Shown piece by piece: positions 6,656 to 9,611 of a stretch of 9,611 nt of DNA (its first letter is position 1; each line of letters begins with the position of its first letter). The position numbers and the translations under genes were made by a program. This DNA comes from Pseudomonadota bacterium (GTDB lineage: Bacteria; Pseudomonadota; Alphaproteobacteria; UBA2966; CAIVPW01), in the NCBI GenBank assembly GCA_027625125.1, contig JAQBXG010000052.1:1-9611 (forward strand), written 5' to 3'. The notes beneath the pieces were generated by a model. That model was given only the letters and a program-made list of their open reading frames with translations, did not search any database and was not told the DNA's origin.

Positions 6656-6761
6656 GTTTGCGCGCCGGGAATCGATGGTTGCAGGTTAGCCCCAACTTCG
6701 GCCGCTGGTTTGAGCGCAAACGTCTCCAAACAGCGGTCGTCGTGACCGGTCGGGCGAATGG
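6656..6761. other. Intergenic stretch, nothing recognised
   Basis: Between the terminator and the next plausible ORF I see no promoter, repeat or convincing reading frame. The frame of the next ORF stays open back to a TGA at 6711-6713 but without an ATG. With 6517-6622 this makes a gene-free interval of about 245 bases after the aminotransferase. Confidence 0.4.
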
Positions 6762-6998
6762 GTGCAGGATGTGGGCCAATACCGACCGGTGCCGGTTGTG
6801 ACTGGCATCGACGGTGATGTGCGGGAAGTGGTTCCCGGCGCGGTTGTCGATTGGTCGAAGGGCCGAATGGAGGACGAAGTCCGAGAAGAGGCGGCGGCTG
6901 CACAGCGGGAAGCGGAAGCAATGGCGGAGTACATTTCCGGCCGGATTCCGGCTGGGATGAAGGATCCGGGATTTTGGAGGTTGGTTCGCGACGCCTGA
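6762..6998 (+). CDS. Small hypothetical protein, 78 aa
   Basis: The frame encodes a protein-like sequence: a PVPVVTGIDGDVREVVPGAV segment (residues 10-29), then an acidic, Ala/Glu-rich helix (about 34-58), then a C-terminal ISGRIPAGMKDPGFWRLVRD. Codon choice looks coding. The start is uncertain: GTG 6762 and GTG 6771 are candidates, neither with a clear ribosome site, and the frame remains open upstream to 6714 without an ATG. It may therefore be a fragment of a longer gene. I do not recognise the family. It lies between the terminator and the prophage packaging genes on the same strand, so a phage origin is possible. Confidence 0.4.
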   Translation: MQDVGQYRPVPVVTGIDGDVREVVPGAVVDWSKGRMEDEVREEAAAAQREAEAMAEYISGRIPAGMKDPGFWRLVRDA

Positions 6999-7070
6999 TT
7001 GATGCCGCGTTGAATCGGAGCAAGATTTCGCGTTTGGCAAGGACCCTAAATAAATCCATGGACGAGCCGA

Positions 7071-7736
7071 ATGCTCGTTCGAGTCCTTGCCGTACTGCTG
7101 ATTGTTGCCGCGCTTTAGGCTGGGGAGATCGCGGTCAGTGGATACCTGGAGGTCGTGCGCGTTGTTTCGGTCCCGGCGGACGCCGACGTGCTGGTTGAAA
7201 CATTTCGGACAGTGACGTTTGGCGGCAACGACTATCCGCAAAACGAACGGTTGGAGAAGTGGGAGCGGCCGATCCGATTGCGGGTTGTCGGGGACCTGCC
7301 CGCCGGCGCGGAGGTGCTTCCCAAGATCGTTTCTACCTTCTCCGAAGTTGCGGCATTGCCGATCGAAATTCTGTTGCCGCCGGATCCGGGCGAGCCGAAC
7401 GAGAGGTTGTTGATTCTTTCGGCGCAAAGCTATCAGGATGTCGCCGCGAGAACAGCGTTTCCGTATCGGGTCGATGAGTCGACCTGTTCCACATATCCGG
7501 CCCGAACCCTGATCTTGATCCGGACCGGCATGTCGACGGCCAGGACACGCGACTGCGTTGGCCACGAACTTCTGCATTTGCTGGGGTTTCGTGACCATGC
7601 AACGACGTTTTCCGGTTCGATTCTCGGCCCGGCGCAACTGTTTGCGGACGAGCCGACAATCAACGATCTGATTCTGTTGCGCACGTTATATGACCCGCGG
7701 CTGCGCGCCGGTATGCCGCGGGACGAGGCAATGTAG
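7071..7736 (+). pseudogene. DUF2927-family secreted protein with an amber codon in its signal peptide
   Basis: ATG 7071 starts a good signal-peptide sequence (MLVRVLAVLLIVAAL) that runs into TAG at 7116-7118. The frame then continues without interruption for 205 codons (AGEIAVSGYLEVVRVVSVPA...) to TAG at 7734-7736. The body resembles DUF2927: WERPIRLRVVGDLPAG in the middle, a cysteine followed by GHELLHLLGF at the position where the family has its C...EE..Q.LGL block, and NDLILLRTLYDPRLRAGM at the C-terminus. Here the block reads HELLHLLGFRDH (7563-7598), an HExxH zinc-protease-like motif with a following Gly and His. Whether it binds metal is unknown. Without read-through, translation could start only at sites such as GTG 7155, where GGAGG lies too close, giving 193 aa without a signal peptide. 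It is upstream of the terminase genes on the same strand. Role unknown; possibly an accessory carried by the prophage. Confidence 0.6.
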
Positions 7737-7739
7737 ATC

Positions 7740-7826
7740 GTGCCTGGGATCATCGCCGAACTTCTATCGATGCTGGACGGCGCCGACGACGCGCTTGCGG
7801 CGCTGTCGCAGCGACCGCCGCCTTAG
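7740..7826 (+). CDS. Possible 28-aa ORF between the DUF2927 gene and the small terminase gene
   Basis: GTG at 7740, three bases after the previous stop and in the same frame, opens MPGIIAELLSMLDGADDALAALSQRPPP and ends at TAG 7824. The peptide is a plausible amphipathic helix. The start codon is GTG and there is no well-spaced ribosome site; GAGG is about 12 bases upstream, so translational coupling would be needed. It is too short to assign and could be non-coding spacer. Confidence 0.25.
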   Translation: MPGIIAELLSMLDGADDALAALSQRPPP

Positions 7827-7882
7827 ATCGGCGTCGATGCGTCCGCGATCGGCGGGCGCGCACCCAGGAACAGGAGGTGGCG

Positions 7883-8311
7883 ATGGCTCGGTCCGCGAAG
7901 CAGGACGCGGCGCTGCGGCGTGCGTTCCTGGATGTCTTGTCCGAACTTGCGAGCATTTTTGCAGCCTGTGAAGTCAGCGGACTTGCGCGCCGGACCGCCT
8001 ACAACTGGCGAAGTGCGGACCCGGCGTTTGCTGCCGAGTGGGACGCCGCGCTGGAGATGGGGACCGACGCGCTGGAAGACGAGGCGGTGCGTCGCGCGTA
8101 TCACGGCGTCGACGAGTCCGTCTATTACGGCGGCAAGGCGGTCGGGGTGCGGAAGGCATACTCGGATTCGCTGCTGGTGATGCTGCTGAAGGCGCGGCGC
8201 CCCGCCACATTCCGGGAACGGACCGAAACGCACCTGGTCGGCGGTGGGTCTCTGGCGCCGATCCTGAACGTCACGCTGCGGGAGGACCATGAGGCGGACG
8301 GCGCCGGTTGA
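7883..8311 (+). CDS. Small terminase subunit-like HTH protein
   Basis: This 142-aa protein has an N-terminal helix-turn-helix (about residues 20-45, with VSGLARRTAYNWRSADPAF). Phage small terminase subunits use such a domain to recognise the packaging site. A helical segment follows (AEWDAALEMGTDALEDEAVRRA), then SDSLLVMLLKARRP, typical of phage proteins directly preceding the large terminase, which are involved in oligomerisation and handing DNA to the large subunit. AGGAGG five bases before the ATG at 7883 decides that start over the in-frame GTG at 7877. Its 3' end overlaps the large-terminase start by 23 bases, indicating translational coupling. The frame is complete, with TGA stop. An alternative reading as a generic phage regulator is less likely because of the position. 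Confidence 0.8.
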   Translation: MARSAKQDAALRRAFLDVLSELASIFAACEVSGLARRTAYNWRSADPAFAAEWDAALEMGTDALEDEAVRRAYHGVDESVYYGGKAVGVRKAYSDSLLVMLLKARRPATFRERTETHLVGGGSLAPILNVTLREDHEADGAG

Positions 8312-9518
8312 ACCGGCGCGCATCGACCTTGCGCTGCATCCAAAGCAGGCCGTGGCGCTTACGACGGCGGCCACCGAGGTTCTGTACGGCGGCGCGGCGG
8401 GAGGCGGCAAGTCGCACCTGATGCGGGCGGCGGCGATCCTGTGGGCAACGGCAATCGCCGGACTGCAAATCTATCTGTTTCGGCGCAAGCTACCGGATCT
8501 GCTGAAGAATCACATGGAAGGCCCAAAGGGCTTTCGCGTCCTGTTGGCGCCCTGGGTCGCCGCCGGATTCGTCGAGATCGTCGAAGGCGTCGTTCGGTTC
8601 TGGAACGGTAGCCGCATCTATCTTTGCCACTGTCAGCACGACAAGGACCGCTTCAATTACGCCGGGGCGGAGATTCACGTGCTTCTGGTCGATGAGCTGA
8701 CGCATTTCTCCGAGCCGATCTATCGCTTTTTGCGTGGCCGCGTCCGCGCCGTCGGGTTGCCCGAACTGCCCGCGGGATATTCCGGGCGTTTTCCGCGCGT
8801 GCTGTGCGGCTCGAACCCCGGCGGGCCGGGGCATCACTGGGTCAAGGCGGCATTCGTGGATGTTGCGGCGCCGATGGAATTGCGTCGCATGCGGGACGCG
8901 GAAGGCGGAATGCTGCGGCAGTACATTCCGGCGCGGCTGGACGACAATCCTGCCATGGCCGACGACGATCCGGAATATCGCGCACGACTGCGCGGTCTCG
9001 GCTCGGCGGCGTTGGTGCAAGCGATGGAGAACGGCGACTGGAACGTTGTCGAGGGCGCTTATTTTGATTGCTGGTCAACCGCGCGCCATGTGATCCGTCC
9101 GTTTGCGATTCCGGGGTGGTGGACGAGGTTTCGCTCGTTCGACTGGGGGTCGGCGAGTCCGTTTTCGGTCGGATGGTGGGCTGTGGCCGGCGAGGATACG
9201 CCGCACCCGGACGGCGCGGTCATTCCGCGCGGCGCATTGATTCGCACCCGCGAATGGTACGGGGCGCGGGGGCCGAACCTGGGCCTGAAACTGTCCAACG
9301 TACAGATTGCCGAGGGAATTGCTGCGCGAGACGGCGGCGAGCGGTTTGCGTATGGCGTCGCCGATCCGTCGATTTTCCGCACCGACGGCGGACCTTCGAT
9401 CGCCGAACAGATGTCGCGGCGCGGGATTGTCTGGCGCCGCGCCGACAACCGGCGCGTGCCGGGGATCGGGCCGGTATCCGGCTGGGACCAGATGCGGCAG
9501 CTGTCAACGCCGGAGTAA
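8289..9518 (+). CDS. Phage terminase large subunit, C-terminally truncated by insertion
   Basis: The motor/nuclease that packages DNA into phage heads. The ATPase domain has Walker A GGAAGGGKS (34-42) and Walker B HVLLVDE (130-136). The RNase H-like nuclease domain begins with FRSFDWG (Asp D285) and includes YGVADP (D359). The third metal-binding acid and the C-terminal tail expected after SGWDQMR are absent. The frame instead runs into LSTPE and TAA at 9516-9518, and those last codons lie within a sequence that looks like an insertion-sequence end starting at 9502. At 409 aa it is probably 60-100 residues short of the family norm, so packaging activity is probably lost. The start ATG has GGGAGG close upstream and overlaps the small-terminase gene by 23 bases. 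Confidence 0.88.
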   Translation: MRRTAPVEPARIDLALHPKQAVALTTAATEVLYGGAAGGGKSHLMRAAAILWATAIAGLQIYLFRRKLPDLLKNHMEGPKGFRVLLAPWVAAGFVEIVEGVVRFWNGSRIYLCHCQHDKDRFNYAGAEIHVLLVDELTHFSEPIYRFLRGRVRAVGLPELPAGYSGRFPRVLCGSNPGGPGHHWVKAAFVDVAAPMELRRMRDAEGGMLRQYIPARLDDNPAMADDDPEYRARLRGLGSAALVQAMENGDWNVVEGAYFDCWSTARHVIRPFAIPGWWTRFRSFDWGSASPFSVGWWAVAGEDTPHPDGAVIPRGALIRTREWYGARGPNLGLKLSNVQIAEGIAARDGGERFAYGVADPSIFRTDGGPSIAEQMSRRGIVWRRADNRRVPGIGPVSGWDQMRQLSTPE

Positions 9519-9552
9519 AAATGCATCGGTGCGCCGGAGTATAAAGTGCATC
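9508..9552 (+). repeat. Tandem 20-21 base repeats at the IS end
   Basis: Unit one at 9508-9527 reads CGCCGGAGTAAAAATGCATC. Unit two at 9532-9552 differs by one inserted T and one A-to-G change. The units start 24 bases apart. They are probable transposase-binding sites. Confidence 0.8.
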
Positions 9553-9562
9553 ACGGCTGATG

Positions 9563-9594
9563 GCAGGAAGGCCCCCCGCGGGGGGCCTTCCTGC
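9563..9594. terminator. 32-base perfect palindrome inside the IS end, probable transcription barrier
   Basis: The left arm, nine bases GCAGGAAGG followed by six C (9563-9577), is exactly complementary to 9580-9594, with GC at the centre. The RNA hairpin would be extremely stable in both directions. There is no T run, so it is not a textbook intrinsic terminator. Its position just inside the element suggests that it blocks read-through into the transposase genes or acts as a structural site. Confidence 0.5.
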
Positions 9595-9611
9595 GTCAGC
9601 GGTCATTGCTC

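Larger units (their letters stand above)
9502..9611 (+). mobile_element. Left end of an IS21-family-like insertion sequence (continues beyond window)
   Basis: At 9502 the terminase reading stops resembling its family and a terminus of the form TGTCAACG begins. It is followed by two near-identical units (9508-9527 and 9532-9552) sharing CGCCGGAGTA and TGCATC. IS21-family elements start with TG and carry several internal repeats of this kind near their ends as transposase-binding sites. The transposase genes (istA, istB) would lie to the right, outside the window, so identity and completeness cannot be confirmed. No target duplication can be tested with only one end present. Confidence 0.6.

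Noticed and set aside
4708..7059. 783-codon minus-strand open frame across the aminotransferase and lipoprotein genes
   Set aside because: Arg/Pro-rich composition typical of an antisense frame; it covers two well-supported genes.
1..9611. CRISPR array, tRNA, rRNA, toxin-antitoxin or defence genes
   Set aside because: Looked for regular repeats and recognisable proteins on both strands and saw none.

Overview
The window looks like a high-GC alphaproteobacterial chromosome, probably of a Rhodospirillales-like lineage. This rests on the GC-rich codon use, the S24-type phage repressor, the DUF2927 protein and the class I aspartate aminotransferase; genus cannot be assigned from sequence alone. 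Prophage-type genes lie on both flanks and a block of ordinary chromosomal genes lies in the middle.

Left flank (1-1825): the 3' end of a membrane-protein-like reading frame; a 95-aa phage-type hypothetical on the minus strand; and an XRE/S24 (LexA-fold) repressor on the minus strand. A rightward phage-type gene, divergent from the repressor, is broken by an in-frame amber codon at 1394. Two control regions (about 405-480 and 1186-1300) share a similar 24-base element with TACGTAT-like palindromes, as expected for operators of the local repressor.

Centre (1832-6655): on the minus strand, a lipoprotein with a cupredoxin-like fold that has lost most copper ligands and carries a long Ala/Pro-rich insertion, followed after 31 bases by uvrB (excision-repair helicase). 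Divergent from the lipoprotein, on the plus strand, is an aspartate aminotransferase. Just after it come a consensus-like promoter and a good intrinsic terminator 35 bases beyond the promoter's -10 box, a possible small RNA.

Right flank (6656-9611): a small unrecognised ORF, a DUF2927-family secreted protein with an HExxH motif and a second in-frame amber codon (at 7116, inside its signal peptide), a possible 28-aa ORF, a small-terminase-like HTH protein and a large terminase. The large terminase is cut off near its C-terminus by what looks like the left end of an IS21-family insertion sequence (TGTCAACG..., two copies of a 20-21 base repeat, then a 32-base perfect palindrome). The element runs out of the window.

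Taken together this reads as a decaying prophage: two genes with nonsense codons and one interrupted by an IS. A uvrB / aminotransferase block sits between its regulatory module and its packaging module. I do not see a defence system, CRISPR array, tRNA or integrase. The most unusual items are the copper-ligand-less split cupredoxin lipoprotein upstream of uvrB, the paired palindromic operators, the G-free leader of the repressor, and the candidate small RNA after the aminotransferase.
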